DNA of 64,000 bases from Xylaria sp. FL1777 (GCA_022578965.1 MU400521.1:434001-498000); one strand, 5' to 3'. Positions 37,027 to 51,737 are shown, numbered from the stretch's first letter. The notes: a model not told the origin generated them from the sequence alone. Translations and numbers: made by a program.

Positions 37027-39933
37027 TCACATCTTCCCAAAACCAGCCATGAAACTCCCGTTCCGAACCCACTCGGCAATCTCGAAGCCCAGCCTGCGCT
37101 CGAGCTTCTCGTCGACGCGTCCGGCCTCCGACACACGGAGGACCATGACGCCCGGGCCGGCGATCTCAACACTACTGCCACTGCCACCGCCACTGCCACT
37201 GCCGGGACCCTCATCGGCGGACCTCTTGACGTAGACGGTGAGGTCCGCGCCGACGACGCCGCGCCACAGCGTCGCCACCCACTGCCAGTGGTCGTCGGCG
37301 CGGTACGCGTCGTTGACGTGCAGCGCGGCGGCGTACCGGTCCGAGAACGTGAGGCTGTAGCCGTCGGAGAGGATGGCGACGGGCAATCTCGGCGGGGATG
37401 AGATCGTCTTAGACGCTCCTGCGGTGCCATTATCATTACTATTACCATCGCCGCTGCCGCTGCCGCTGCCGCTAGCTTGTTTTTGAGGCGGGTAGCTCGT
37501 GATATACCGGATGAGGTCCTCCGAGGTCTTGTGCCACTTCAGCATGCGCGCGACATAGCTGGCGATGGGGCTTATGAACGATGATGACGACAAGGATGGC
37601 AGGGATTTCCGCTGGGTCGTCGTCACGCCTGCATTCTCAGATCCTCCCCCTTTATTACTACTAGCACCACTACCGCTGGTGTTGTAGTTGTCGTTATTAT
37701 TGTTGTTGTTGGTCGTCTCGGTGCTACTACTACTGGCATGTGGTTCCGGGCTCGAGTGCGCGATGGTGGTGCTCGTGTCCTCGGACCACACCTTCACGGC
37801 GAACTCGGCCGACACCGACAGCGCCCTCTCGATCACCGCTGCCACCTCCTTCAGCAGCGGCGTCGGCGCGCCCTCCACGGCGATGATCGGCCCCCGCGTC
37901 TCGAAGTGTGGGCCCCCCGGACCCGGCGGTCGCAGGGGCGGGCTGATGGAAGCCAGTACCTCGAGCTTGTGCAAGAAGGGCGATTTCTGTAGCATGGAAG
38001 GTGCTGAGTGTGGTTGTTGTGGCTGTGGCTGTTGTGGTTGTCTGATGGGACCGCCTCCTGGATTCGTAATACCCAAGCCGGTACCAGCAGCCTGTTGTGG
38101 TTGCACGGCTATCATGGCTTGTCTTGTGTTTGGTTCTGTGCTTGTTATTGGGGATTCGTTCACCTGTGACTGCAGCGGCGGCAACCGGAGCGACTCATCA
38201 AATCCACTACTCGGTCGATTAGGAGTCGACACTGGTTGGTATGACATAGATGGTCGTGGCGGCGGTGGAGGCTGCATGTGGGGATTGACCTGGTGTCCTG
38301 CGTAGTGGCCTTGACGGTGTTGCATGGGAGGTCTCGGGAGGTGCCCGGGGCCGTAGCCGATGGCTGACATCGGCGGTCCGCCTACTGACGGATGTTGCTG
38401 GTATCGAGGGTCGACTGGAGCATAGCCTATATGCGGAGATCCAGGCACGTAGACTGGTGGACCGTTGTACCTCCGCCGCTTAGGGTCATGCGGCATTCCG
38501 GCGCCCATCGGCGACATTGCGCCATAGTCCTCCTCAATGTCTCTGAGCTGGGTTTGTGTATATCGCCGCACGTGGGGGTCTACTGACCCAACACCACCTG
38601 AAATGGACCCATGCCTCGGATGATCCGCATTCATATATGGTTGCATGTTTGTTGGGCGTTTCGATGGCGGAGGCGACGCCACTCTAAACGGTGTCGTGGG
38701 GGTCCTAGGTGTCGCAATATAACGGCCGCCACACTTGGGACAGCGTCCGGGAGCGTCTCCGCTCGAGGATGTCGGCCTGCCGCTGCCGTTCTTGCCTCCT
38801 CTCCTGGGCTGATATCGGTAACCGGGATACTGGCGCTGGTGGCGGACCTTCTCTTCTTCAGCAAGCTGCTTCCACTCGTTCTTAACGTTCTCGGGTTGCT
38901 CGCGCCACTTTTCGCCTATGAGCTTTGATATCTCTGGGTTGGCAAGGCCCGGATGTTGGGCGGCGAAGTGGCCTTGCCAGGCTTGTCGATAAAGGATGAA
39001 TGCTGTTAAGGCAAAAGAACCACGCACAAAGGTTAGTCAAGGTCTATTCTTGTGTTGTGTTGTGTTGGTCTTTCTTGTATCTTTTGGGAGATTTTGCTTT
39101 GTTTGCCTTCGGTTTGACGGCTTCTGTGTGAATGGAGGGTTCGAACATTCGAAATCATTCGTTACAAATAGAGGCGGAAAGAAATCAGACAATAAGCCAG
39201 GGTCTCACCCCCTTTCATGTAACACGCCACCCGTAAGACACACAAAACGGACTATCTTGGACAAAGAGTCTTATCATCCGAGTTGTCATCTCGGGGATTG
39301 GGCGGCCCAAATCCCGGGGGAAGACGCGTGAATTAAGAAAAGGGGAGAGGATGAAAATCGAGAGGCTGGAAAATGAGAAAGGGGTTGACAAACAAGGATA
39401 ACGTAGCATTAGGTTTCGGAGAGACGGGATAGACGAGAGAAACAGAGCCAGTGCTAGTTTGAGAGACAAGAATTGAAATACATACCATTTCGTGGTCTAG
39501 GTACCTTCGGTGCCTTAGCACATAGGCATATTAACTCTCGCGGACCGTCACTTCGTGCGGTGGTCGGGGTATACAGGCTTAATCTTGCAATATTCGATTG
39601 GTTTGCCTCTTCGATGTCTATAGATTTTGCCCGCTTCTTATTCTTAGGTCCGCCGTCGTCGTCGTCATGGGTGTAAGATGAAGAGCCTGGCGTAGGCAAA
39701 AGCAGTGGCTTCGCTGATAAATGATTGCTGTTCTCGCCGCGGCTGCTAGCCGCCATTATGGGCTGACTCTGGGGTCTTCTCGGCAACGCTGTGTCGATTT
39801 TGAGAAGAGGTGGGCGGTGTTGAGACACCGAGGAGACTCTCCCGCCGGCTGACGAGTGTTGGGGTGAAGGAATGTAGGAGGACGACGATGACGAGGCGCA
39901 ATGGTCACTGGAGATACTTGCTGTGTCGGTCAT
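37027..39933 (-). CDS. HMG-box transcription factor (Rox1/Ste11-like)
   Basis: 807 aa, exons 39933-39486 and 39002-37027. A 483-nt intron (GTATGT donor, TTAACAG acceptor) splits the HMG box; joining gives KVPRPRN-AFILYRQAWQG. The box (about residues 142-216) continues with NPEISKLIGEKWREQPENVK and LAEEEKVRHQRQYPGYRYQPRR, the pattern of sequence-specific fungal HMG factors such as Rox1, Ste11 and Prf1. A CPKCGGRYIATPRTPTTPF segment with one CxxC pair follows. The rest is Pro/Gln/Ser-rich with Asn and Ser-Gly runs encoded by simple repeats (near 37465 and 37700), typical of regulators. Relatives control mating, development or hypoxia; the target here is unknown. ATG 39933 is the first in frame; 5' of it lie 2.3 kb without a gene, suggesting a long leader or promoter. 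Confidence 0.88.
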
Positions 39934-42209
39934 TATATCATAGGAATATACCGGATACTTTTGATTATGGCGGTATGCTGTCTGATCGTATTGCAAACGG
40001 ATGTAGAGGTAGTGTGAAGTTAGGCGTGGTGGAAAGGAGCGGGTTCAAGCATAAAACGAAAATTGACAAAAGTCTCAATGGCCGAGCCTCAAACCACAAC
40101 TTAGGCTAAGGAGAAGAATAGTACAGGACTTGGTTTCTTGCTCTTTTGTTTTTACTTTATTTTCTCTTCGGATCCAAACTAGAGATTGAGGGACGAGAGG
40201 CGAGATAAGACAAGAGGATAGTTGAGTCGTAGATTAGGCAGGCTTCGTTGATTGTTTTCTGCCGCTTGTTCTTGTTCTCTGTAAAGAGACTGAGGGCGAC
40301 ATGGAGCCACATGAGACAACAAAAAAAACAACAGGAAGAATAGGGGTGAATGGGCAGTTGAGTGGATGAATCGTTGTAAAACGAGGCTGGAAGGGCAACG
40401 ATAGGCTACAACAACACAAGGAGAACTAAGTATTTGTTCTGTCAGAATGGGGATAGATTGTCTTCTTGGGCACTCTTCCTACTTTCTCCTTTGTTTGCAT
40501 CAAAGAGAAAATTACCCTCCCCCTGTAGCCTAGTCAGAACAATGAGGGTTATGAAGGATAGGAGCGGGAAAATGCCCGCTACAAAACGCATACAGACACG
40601 CCTCCCGTTTCAGTGAATGAACTTGTGGCCGCCCGTTTTCTTTGTCTCCTCTTCGCCTTGTTGTTGGCCGGGTTTCCCATCGCATCACTTTTTAGCTGTG
40701 GCGCTAATACTGTTGAAAAGATTTGATTGTGAGCGTGGCACGTCAATGGTGGTTCTGGATTGGCCTCTCCGGCAGCCTCATGTGCCTTTGTTCAGATTCT
40801 TCATAAAGGGCAGAGATAAGGCCGCCATGTCACAATTAAATACCACAGTTTTCTAACGTATCGACCGCTTAAAATCCCGGCTATGCTACAGCAACCGTCC
40901 TCATCGTCTCACTTAGAGCAACTAAATGCGCTGGCAAAGGTATTGGCTTGACCGTCTCTATCGTTTAATGATATTAGTAGTCGGGCTGCGTATTTGTCTC
41001 GGGAATACGCCGTCTTATTGCTGATATGACATAACTTAAGGGTAGCCAATGGATTAAGTGAGAGGGGAAGCCTGGACCGTGACTGTTCTTTGTCTCATAG
41101 CGTTTGTAACTGCGCCTGCGTGAAGACCCCCAGGGCACCATTTCTGTAGTCCGTGTCCGTTACTTGCAAATCCATCTTGTATATCAATGTCTCGTTGAAA
41201 CAAATTTGTACAATTTTAGACACTGTGCGTAGATTCCTACTGACATACTTCACCAAGGGGATGAGAAGAGGCCCTCGTAAGAGCCGCATAGACTATAGTA
41301 GGCTTAGGTGTCTTTACGTCACGAACGAGTTGTATGTCATTCTCGATTTACAGCGATACATATAATTAGTACCTAGCGAGGGCCAACAAGCTTGAGAATA
41401 CTGGACACGTGGGAAGAATGCACGGCATACCGCCAGCATATAAGATTGAGCAATCATCACCAGAATACATAGCTAGTTGAATACGCGCAGCTCTAGGGGA
41501 TATCAAGCTCTATATAGATATATGTAGTTATTCACACCCTATGATCACATCCGTACAAGCCCGTATAATCTACCATCTCAGGAATGTCGCTTTTCCAACA
41601 CCCAAGTTAGGAAGCCTATATAGTATTAGTGAGGCTATTGGAATGCCGCGCAACGCAACGCAGTACTTGGAAGCCAACAAAGCCGATTGTACGATTGAAA
41701 CAGGCCATATTGACCGAATCCAGCAATTCACCACTCTAAATAATGCGTGTTTGGCATGTCTCAGGTCGTTCGTAGCTACATTCGTTGAAGATTGCTATTG
41801 TTGCAGCTAGCAGGAGTGGCTGCTTCATCTCATTCATCATATGCGTACATGAAAATAGTATATTTTTCATCAGCAAAGCTATCGATCAGGACAAACAGGC
41901 ATTATCTAGTCACCTATGGTACCAATAAGGATACGACCGACATTTCCGTCAAGTGAGAACTCCGAAACCCTTCCTGTCTCCGTCTACCATGTTTTTGTTG
42001 TCTCGCCGGGAAATTGCCTGACCCGGCTTTGCCATACTTTGTACGACTCAGAGAATACAAGGCGGAAAGGGAATTACTACAGCGCGATTCGTAGAACACG
42101 GTAATTCCCAGCAGTCTACACGTACCGATTTCCGTCCTAGACTACGCCCGAGACCCCTGCCTCCGTACTAATATTGATATTTTTACACTGCTTAGATTAT
42201 TCATTAAAT
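39934..42209. other. Long 5' region of the HMG gene
   Basis: 2.3 kb between the HMG factor start and the Rvb1 stop. The proximal 900 bases (to about 40850) have few long A/T stretches and several short reading frames, fitting a long leader. Beyond 41 kb it is more AT-rich. A plus-strand open stretch of 89 codons at 41541-41810 has no recognisable feature, and I do not call it. Confidence 0.5.
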
Positions 42210-43830
<1,621 letters not shown>

Positions 43831-44306
43831 GTTGGGCGAAGGGATGGGAAAGGTAGGATCGGTCGGCAGAAATCAAAGTTGTCGGGGAAATCTTCGGCCG
43901 TTCGCAGGTTGATATGTGCTGTTGTTAATTGGGGGATATTCGGCGCGTGAAGGTTGTTGGGTGGTGGAAAGTGGAAGGCTGAAAAGTCGGGTTCGCAAAA
44001 TGGTTCTTGGCTGGGACAGGAGCTCAAAGCTCTAAGCTAAGCCGCCAACTTTTTTTGAGGCGCGACGTGAAGACTGTGCGCATACAGTGCTATGGACACT
44101 ATATCTTACTTACAAGTCACCGCCAACCTATATTATATTCGTCTATCGACACAATCATTGGCCAAATCGAAATCGAATTGATTCTAACAGTTATAAGTTC
44201 TATATACCCTGAGGCGTACAAATGGCCAAGTATATGCTACATATCTCCTATTAACATCCATCTTCATCTAATATCAGTGGTAGGACTTCGCTCTTCTTTA
44301 TGGTTC
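43831..44306. other. Intergenic: Rvb1 promoter and transporter 3' end
   Basis: 476 bases between two minus-strand genes. The first 150 are GC-balanced (probable Rvb1 leader) and the rest AT-rich. No gene seen. Confidence 0.55.
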
Positions 44307-45916
44307 CTAAACAATATCACCATCTTGATCCTCGGGCTCTCGTTCTAACATAGGGATGCCTTCAATTCTCGCATCTCCCTCATCTTGACCTCCGGCCCCT
44401 TTCATTGGCCCCTCCTTACCAACTGCAACCCAGACTGCTCCTGTAATAATCATCGCGCAGCCGGTGAGACTCATCCAGCCCATGGTCGTTCCCCACACAA
44501 ACCGGTCGAAGCCGGCCGCGAAAAGCATGTGCGTGTATGTCATGGCCGTGGCCCTATTGCTTCGTTCCGCTGTCAAGCCCTTCGTGATGAGGACTTGTAC
44601 TGCTAGTCCACAAGCTGTGGTAAGCAGCAGGAAACCCCATTGACGTGCAGAGGATGGGAATGCGAGCGAGAGGTCAGGTTGTCCGAGGTATGGCGCGAAT
44701 GATAGCACGGAGAACGATATGATGACGCAAAAGCCGCTGAAGTAGTTCACTGATGTGAGGGCATGTGTGCGTTGCCCGATGGCACGTAGCGTTGTAAAGG
44801 CGAAAGAGGTTCCTAGAACCCCCAAGAGAGCTACGCCGATGGCGCCAAGGCGTTCGGACGTCGTGGGTGTGTAGGAGTCGACAATTGCCGACCCAATTGT
44901 TTCTGATCCTTGCATTGCCGTCGCCGTTGCATTTACGATAGTCTCCAGGGCTGTCTGAGCAGCCCCTTCCTCCTGAGCCGCACTCGAAAACAAGCTCGCG
45001 GGTTTCGTGATCAACACCACGCCTCCTAGGGCCAGGAACGATGCAAGCTGCTCAGTCCGCGTATATGGATCCTTGAGGAAAAGATGGCACCAATATCCTG
45101 CAAGGTTCGGCGCTAAGAACGTTATAACAGTTGCCTCCGCCAGCGGTAAGTACTTAATCGAGTACCAAATCCCATAGATCCCAAAGAAGCCCGAAAACCC
45201 ACGGCCTATGAGTAACCACCGGACTTTTGGGTTTCCACTGCAACATTCAATATCAGTTATTGCTCTTCTTGGTATGATTCACAAGAGTTTCGACTATGCG
45301 AAAAGCACTTACGACGTTGTTCTAGTTCGAACAGAACCTCTGCTCTCTAAATAACGAAAATAAGGGGGGAAATTAGAACGAGGGTCACTCACAGTAGGCC
45401 GTGCGGAATCCTCTGCCAGACAATGTAGAGCGAGCACGTCAGACTTGTTATTAGCATGCGCCAGAACAGAAGCTGCATCGGATGAAGCTTCGTGTCGACA
45501 TCGCCCAGTTCAAGGAGTCGCGCGAAAAGGTTCATCAACGCCCCAAACAGCTGCGCACTGAATACGAAGATGGGGCCTTTGTGTTTTTGCCATTGAGAAG
45601 TGTAGTATCTACGGATATTTGTGCGTGTAGAGACATCACCAGGAGACGACATTGACGCTGCTCTTGTCGATGTAGGGAGCAGGAAATGCTCTTGAAAGCT
45701 CAGTGCCGGTGATGTCTGTTCATCTTGGTGGATGGATCTTTGAGGTATACGCTGGAGTTCGCTAGTATGTAATAGATTCGCATTTATTTTGCTTAACCTG
45801 TCGTCCTCCCTAAGCCTGTGGGACGTCGGTAAGGCAAGCTCACTCGCTGTCTGATGCAAGTCGTCAAGGTAGTGGTTTTGGGACCCATCTGGAATCTTCA
45901 CTAATGGTGAAGTCAT
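44307..45916 (-). CDS. EamA/DMT-superfamily membrane transporter
   Basis: 484 aa in the preferred model: exons 45916-45393 and 45237-44307, 155-nt intron with GTGAGT donor and TTGCAG acceptor. About 115 polar N-terminal residues precede ten predicted membrane segments starting at IFVFSAQLFGALMNLFARLL. The family signature is visible: HPMQLLFWRMLITSL, RGFSGFFGIYGIWYSIKYLPLAEATVITFLAP, and the second repeat with SVNYFSGFCVIISFSVL and AMTYTHMLFAAGFDRFVWG. The acidic C-terminus would face the cytosol. Such proteins export or exchange small metabolites or nucleotide sugars; the substrate cannot be read from sequence. A 30-base in-frame candidate exon (45342-45313) with its own AG and GTAAGT lies inside the intron and would add RGSVRTRTTS in the first loop region. 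The genes on either side are unrelated. Confidence 0.87.
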
Positions 45917-47094
45917 GGTTTACTTTCAGGAACCGGCTTATCACAATCGAGATAGGACTGTATACGTCACTTCTGAGGCTAAACCGAAGCTTTTTGCAAA
46001 CATAAGGTTGAGAGAGGGTTTCTCTCCCTTTATTGATAGGTATAATAAAATGAATTCAGATGAGGAAGTTGAGATACGGCACTGAAGCACATAACAAGCA
46101 AACTGTGATTCGTCAGCAAGGCGGTCCTATCCTCGTTGTCTAGTAAGCCCACTCTCGTACCTTATCACCTGCTTCAAGGCGCTTGAACAGATCAGCCCAA
46201 CAAGGTTGCTTGGAGAACCTAAAGCTTGCGAAACACGGATGCACCACTTATTGAATATCACAGTCCTTGACTCATAGTTATGTACAGTATGGTAGTCGTG
46301 GAGCCATTGGAACCTCAAGTAGTTAAGAGTCGTCCTGCCATCCATATTATTGTGGCAGCGGTTCATGATGTGCGGCCGGATTGCCGGAATAGTATCGAGC
46401 TAACTACAAGATGTTGCGCCGATATCGCCAGGTGGATGGAAGCTCTAACATAAGAGTTTGAATCTGCATTACCCCGCGAGCCCCAGATAATGAACTCCAA
46501 ATTGTGGAGTACCATACCTATGTGTATGACGGAGCGGTAGGTAATAAAAATAAAAAACAAAACATGAGCTAGGGAATGTCAATAGGAATTGAACTTAACT
46601 CATCAGATAACTCACTTAATATGATATTGGGAATAGGCTTTAAGACTACCTATTCATGATAGTCCCTGTCATTTCTGTGGCCTTAAGGGAGTTTACCACG
46701 CGGCTGCTTTCTCACTGCCTGATAAAGATGATATCGAAATGTATATCAGAGCCTTCTAAAGGCCAAGTAGAGCTAAACTGGCAAGTGGTCTTGTGACACT
46801 GGCTTCTGCTGCCAGGTAACGTCGATCACTCGTCTTATAGTTTGGCTATAGATTTAAGGGTTGCCGTTCGATACTGACACGTGCTTTGTTGAGTCTGTAT
46901 TCATTTAAGACAGGCTGTACTCTCTGGCCAATTGTCTTGGTGCTGCTGCTATGGTGCAAACTATTCGTCGATAGCCTTTGTTGAAAGCAATCTGATATCC
47001 CCAAACTCCGCGGCTATGCATTATGTAGAGTAGACGTGAGTCGCTATTCTGAAACGGGCGAAAGGAAATTGAAACAGGTATGATGCCCGGGTCT
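45917..47094. other. Intergenic: transporter promoter and TAF13 3' end
   Basis: 1.2 kb between minus-strand genes. Short open frames on the minus strand at 46.1-46.6 kb have no family resemblance. No RNA gene recognised. Confidence 0.55.
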
Positions 47095-47666
47095 TTATTT
47101 TGCGCCGGCCTTCCTCTTCCTCGCACCGGAGCCGCGAGACGAGGTCTCAGCGCCGAGCTCCTTTAGATCCAGGTCATCGTCGAGACCAAGAAGCTCGTCG
47201 TCCTCTTGCCTTGGGTTATTTACATCCTTATCCCTCGTGGCCATATCTTTCATAAGGGCGTCGTCGTCTTGGTTGAAGGTCTTACGCATCTCCTTGATGG
47301 TCTGCCGTTTCTCGATCATGGCCTTGACTTTGCCGAGGTATTGTGGGTTGCGCCGCAGCGCGAACTCGAAGTCGTCGAACTTGAGCTTCTGTCGACCTGC
47401 CACCTGAGCATGCCGACTTGCCTCGAAGCACACGCCCTCCAAGAACTCGGTCACAATCTCATCCAGCACGCGCACCGTCTCTGGGATAGGGTCGCGAACG
47501 TCTCCATAGGCATAGAGCAGAGCGGCAACTAAAATCCACGGGGTAACTATTAGATATCATACATCTTGAGACTATTTAAAGATGCAATGAGGGAAAGCAA
47601 CTTACTCTCTTTGGGGTTGAAAGTCTCTTTGCCGACGTGCTTACCAGCTCGAGCGCGAGGCTCCAT
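47095..47666 (-). CDS. taf13: TFIID subunit TAF13
   Basis: 164 aa, exons 47666-47606 and 47528-47095; the 77-nt intron (GTAAGT donor, TTTTAG acceptor) joins NPKE to IAALLYAYGDV. Residues about 12-90 are the histone fold of TAF13: ALLYAYGDVRDPIPETVRVLDEIVTEFLEGV, then a loop and LKFDDFEFALRRNP. TAF13 pairs with TAF11 in lobe A of TFIID and contacts TBP, so it acts in RNA polymerase II initiation. The C-terminal 60 residues are acidic (DDELLGLDDDLDLKEL) then basic (ARKRKAGAK, a likely nuclear localisation signal), a fungal-type extension. The start was chosen because the first exon begins with a normal ATG and the conserved fold starts only a few residues later. The gene is divergent from KSH1. 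Confidence 0.94.
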
Positions 47667-48260
47667 CTCAAGAGTGCGCGAAAACGCCGGATCGCCGACG
47701 CGTTCCTATCGGAAACTTTAATATGTGTCTACTATATAGATTTCCTATTCTGTGACGCTTGATGATTTCGTATGTCGCGGACTGCGAGGGGTGATTGTTG
47801 AGTTGCAAATGTTTGAGATGCGATTTGGAAGCTTTCAGATGAAAGGTAGATAGATTAATGTACGAAGCAGATGGGATGGATACCTGGTACCTACCAAGTA
47901 GATACTAGTGGATATTACACTGAAGTACTTGGGCAGGTACATTGTACACCGTTGGGTAGGCCGCCCCCACCACCAGCTAGGCACATGGCTGGCGGACCTA
48001 CCGTTCAAATACCGGCTATTAGGGTAGGTACCCAGTACACCATTATCTACATACCACATATGTAAGGGACGGCTAGATTTAGTGTGTATCTGGCTTCTGC
48101 GGGAGGCTGAATGAAGCTTGCCCACCATCGAAGCTATTGACATTCAAGGCACAGTCGTAATTGCGACGTAATAATCCACTGACAATACATCGCGGACCTT
48201 TCGTTTCCTACCAACTATACTACATTTCGACTTCCAGCGGCCAAAAGGAAAAACAAAACA
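47667..48260. promoter_or_regulatory. Divergent promoter region between TAF13 and KSH1
   Basis: 594 bases separate two divergently transcribed housekeeping genes, so both promoters must lie here or overlap. The sequence contains several GTAGGTAC/GTACCTAC half-sites (around 47880-48040) but no convincing TATA box. Confidence 0.5.
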
Positions 48261-48702
48261 ATGGTATGGAATAATACATAGCCCTTTTTCCTGATGCTTA
48301 GCTAACTGTTTGTCCTAGTCTGCGCTGTTCAACTTCCAGAGCCTGCTGCTCGTTATCCTCCTCCTCATTTGCACGAGCGCTTACGTTCACAACCTATTCC
48401 CGACAATACTCGACCGCAACAAGCAAGGGTACGTGATTTACGCCTAGAGAAAGTCCGGGCATACACCGGCCAGCGCTGGGGCTTAACACGGGCGCGCTCA
48501 GGCAGAACTAGACTGATGGCGAGTACAGGTTGATGGGCATATTCTGGAAGGCAGCACGGATAGGCGAGCGACTGAGTCCATATATAAGTCTATGTTGTGT
48601 GTTTATGGCGGTACGACAGACATTGCGCATTCATCCCGTCAATCTACGTCGGCCTCAGACTAACAACTTGATGTCTAGGTCTCTATGGTTATCGGTACCT
48701 AG
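48261..48702 (+). CDS. ksh1: KSH1/KISH (TMEM167-family) early secretory pathway protein
   Basis: 72-aa membrane protein split over four exons: 48261-48263, 48319-48428, 48529-48610 and 48679-48702. Exon 1 is only the ATG (ATG then GTATGG); the next exon opens with [22 protein letters not shown], the family hallmark. Exon 3 gives [24 protein letters not shown], and exon 4 ends VSMVIGT. All introns (55, 100, 68 nt) start with GT and end with AG, and the phases agree. Two hydrophobic segments (residues about 10-25 and 53-70) flank the conserved GIFWKxARIGER loop. Yeast Ksh1 and human TMEM167 (Kish) are Golgi/ER proteins needed for early secretory transport. Each exon is too short to stand out as an open frame, so this gene is easily missed. 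Confidence 0.93.
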
Positions 48703-51700
48703 TTTATCGTCCTCACGACTTGTTTCAATAGCGGGGAGAAGGGGCGCGCAAAAGGAGTTCAGGCTTGCTTTTCTTTTTAGCTTTGGACATGGCATTTGTG
48801 GACTGAGTCGTGACGGCGCGTTTGGGGTTCAATGTACAAATCGTATGACGACTACCAACGCTTCCTGAAACATTGCCTAGACACGCTCTACAGCCAGATA
48901 TCATGTTCTACGACGATCAAAAGCTTCATTCACCGAGCTTGGCCGAATGGGTATCCCGTTGCCGTGCTTATCCACATTGGAAACCCGCAGCATCGGTATT
49001 ACCTCGTGTAACAACTCTCCGGCTGGCTTGGGCCGCGCACTAGGCGAGCTTGAGACAATTCATCCCTGAAGGAGATCCTGAGAGAATCCGATGGCTTTGG
49101 GCGTGTCTAATGATAGAGACTCCAAAGCAAATCACCTCGGGCTAAGAGCTGGGCCGACACTGTGTGGCATGGTGAGAAGTACTTTTGGCCTCTGCAGCGT
49201 GAGATATTGGAGCAAGATCACTCTTGAAGCGCGATTGCCTTATTGGATAAATTCAGCCTTGCGTGGCCTTGTGATGGAACGTAGCATGCAATCGTCTTCT
49301 TGATGACCTCAGCGTGGGCCTCCCCGAAATGATACCAAAAAATTACAAGAAGTCTGCTGACGCCGTCATACGATAAACACATACGTATACTGCGTATGTA
49401 CGGTCGCGGTAGATTGTTGCATCTCTTTAACACAGTAGATAGCGGCCCGAATGTTGTACTGTATTAAACTTGATATTCGCTAGATTCTGATGCATGTCTT
49501 AGACAGGGATACTAGAGAAAGCCCTTCTACGCAGTACGCAGTATACTATGTATGATGTGGCCATACTTAGGAAACGAGGAGGGCTCATACGCGTAGATGT
49601 CAAAGGTGCTACTCTTCATGAGTATCCGCCGTTGAGAATGATGAAATGTGGTGCTATATGATCTGATCCTACCCCCATCCACCATCGTATGTCCTGATCG
49701 GCGACGGCCTGAAAAGAAGGTCAAGGAAGCATACCTACCGCTGGTGTACACGACATTACTATACTATGTAGTATTGCACACTACTCTACGGGCAGGGGGC
49801 AGCCTTGCAGGCACGGATATGTTGAGCTAAAAGCAAGATGTCTTGTCCGTGGCCGCATAACGGGCCAATTGAAGCGGTACACCACTGTGAAGACGGCAAA
49901 TAAACTGCAGGAATACGGCGACGGAGTTTGCGAATCTTATTTGTGATCTCGAGCTGGTGGTGATATGTCAGCTCACCGATTACACTACACCTAGTTGGCT
50001 GACGACACCGAACTTGGGAGCAATACTGACATGGGATGGATTATCTCTGTTATCGAGTTTGACAAAAGGTGTTGAAGTGAAGATCAACATAGACGCATGC
50101 ATAATTCCATGCCAGCTCGCACGGTTCAATTCCTAGGGTGTCGGTATAAATTGCTACGCTGCCAAATTCCTGCGTGATCGTCGTATAACTTCGGCCAAGT
50201 CCTACATCTGCAGTCATCAATCGCCAGGAGATTATCTTTTCATGCGGTTTAAGTAAGCATCCCACGATACCTCCTCCAACACAGCGCTTCCTGCTTCCCA
50301 TACTACACACGCTACACTAGTGTACGCAGTATAGAGAGCTGCGGGTTGTGTCCCAGGATCAAAAGAGCCAGAAAAGGTGTAGCCCCAGTTTCATTCCTGT
50401 CTGTTGGGCAAGCCTGAAACGACGTCACACTTGCTACTACGTATGCATAAATCGCCGAACTGCAGCATACCCTTGGTTACACGACGCGAATGGGCCCCCG
50501 GCAGTCGAAATTCTAGAAAGAGTTCGCGTGAAGAAGACGAAGAAGCATTGGAATCCTCCTGCGGCTGAGGCTCAAGGATCACAGACTAAAATAGTTCGCG
50601 GGCTGACGACGATGGCATCCTAAGAAACAGCGCGAGGATAGATAGCATCACTTACACACGTGGAAGGTTGATTTGGGGGTGGGGTGCTTAAAACTACGGG
50701 CTATAGCCAAGCAGTCGGGTTTGTGTTTGCTAGAGGGTTAAATGCAGTCGGCATGAGAGATTCTTCTGGTAGCCTCGTGATGAGGCAGCTAGCCGATCGC
50801 CTCGCCTCGTAGGTATACCGCAGTTCTATCGCCATCTACTTTAGACCGACACGGCTTCTCGAAGGCATGTGACGCAGCATGTGACGCAGAGAAGCCGTCT
50901 ATCATGGTGCGATATCTGCATTACTGAGTCCTTAGTTCACACCAAACCGAATGACTTCTTTCAGTCGTCGTCATGATATACAGATAGCTTAGCTTGATGA
51001 GTGTATAACCGAACCACGGACAGTCAGCCATTTTAATGCCTCTCGTACATTCGGCGATAACAGTAGCCATCCCACATGCCGTTGACCTGCAGACGATGAG
51101 CTGGGTTGTCAGGCGACGCAGAGAATAACGGGATTCAAGAAAGTTGGAACAACATACAGTAGCGTATGCAGCAGTAGCGTCTCGGCGAGGAGTAAACTTG
51201 ATTACCAGACTGGGAATGCCTCTGTTTTCTGTACTTTTGTTCTCCCTCTCTCGCAATCATGCATACTCAGTATTCCGACATAGGCACATAGTTCGTCCAC
51301 TCGTCCCACAGGTCGACGCGAATGGTGTGTTGATGAGTGTTACAAACAAGAAAGGGTACTGGAAGAAGAAGCTGAGACTCCGTTGTAAGTTAGGCGGCGA
51401 ATGGGAGCCCTGCTATTTTCAGCTAACTTCCTTGTCGAGCAGGGGAGTCCGTGGTCTGTTGTAGTGTTTACGGGTCTATCCAAGCTTTACCTGTCATTGC
51501 GATTGCGACATTGCAAGGGGGGCCATGGCCAACGGTGAGCAATCCCGGGTGATATGATCCTCTCGAAGCGTGTAGGCAACTAGTCAGTTTGTCGAAAGGT
51601 AATGAAGACGATGACTATGCTACTGTCAAGACTAAAAAGATATCTACGCAGTAAGTAGTGTACTGCATACCTAAGATTATATAAGCGACCGTATAGTAGA

Positions 51701-51737
51701 GAGAATTGCAGATGCACTGTACAGATGCTACGCAGTA

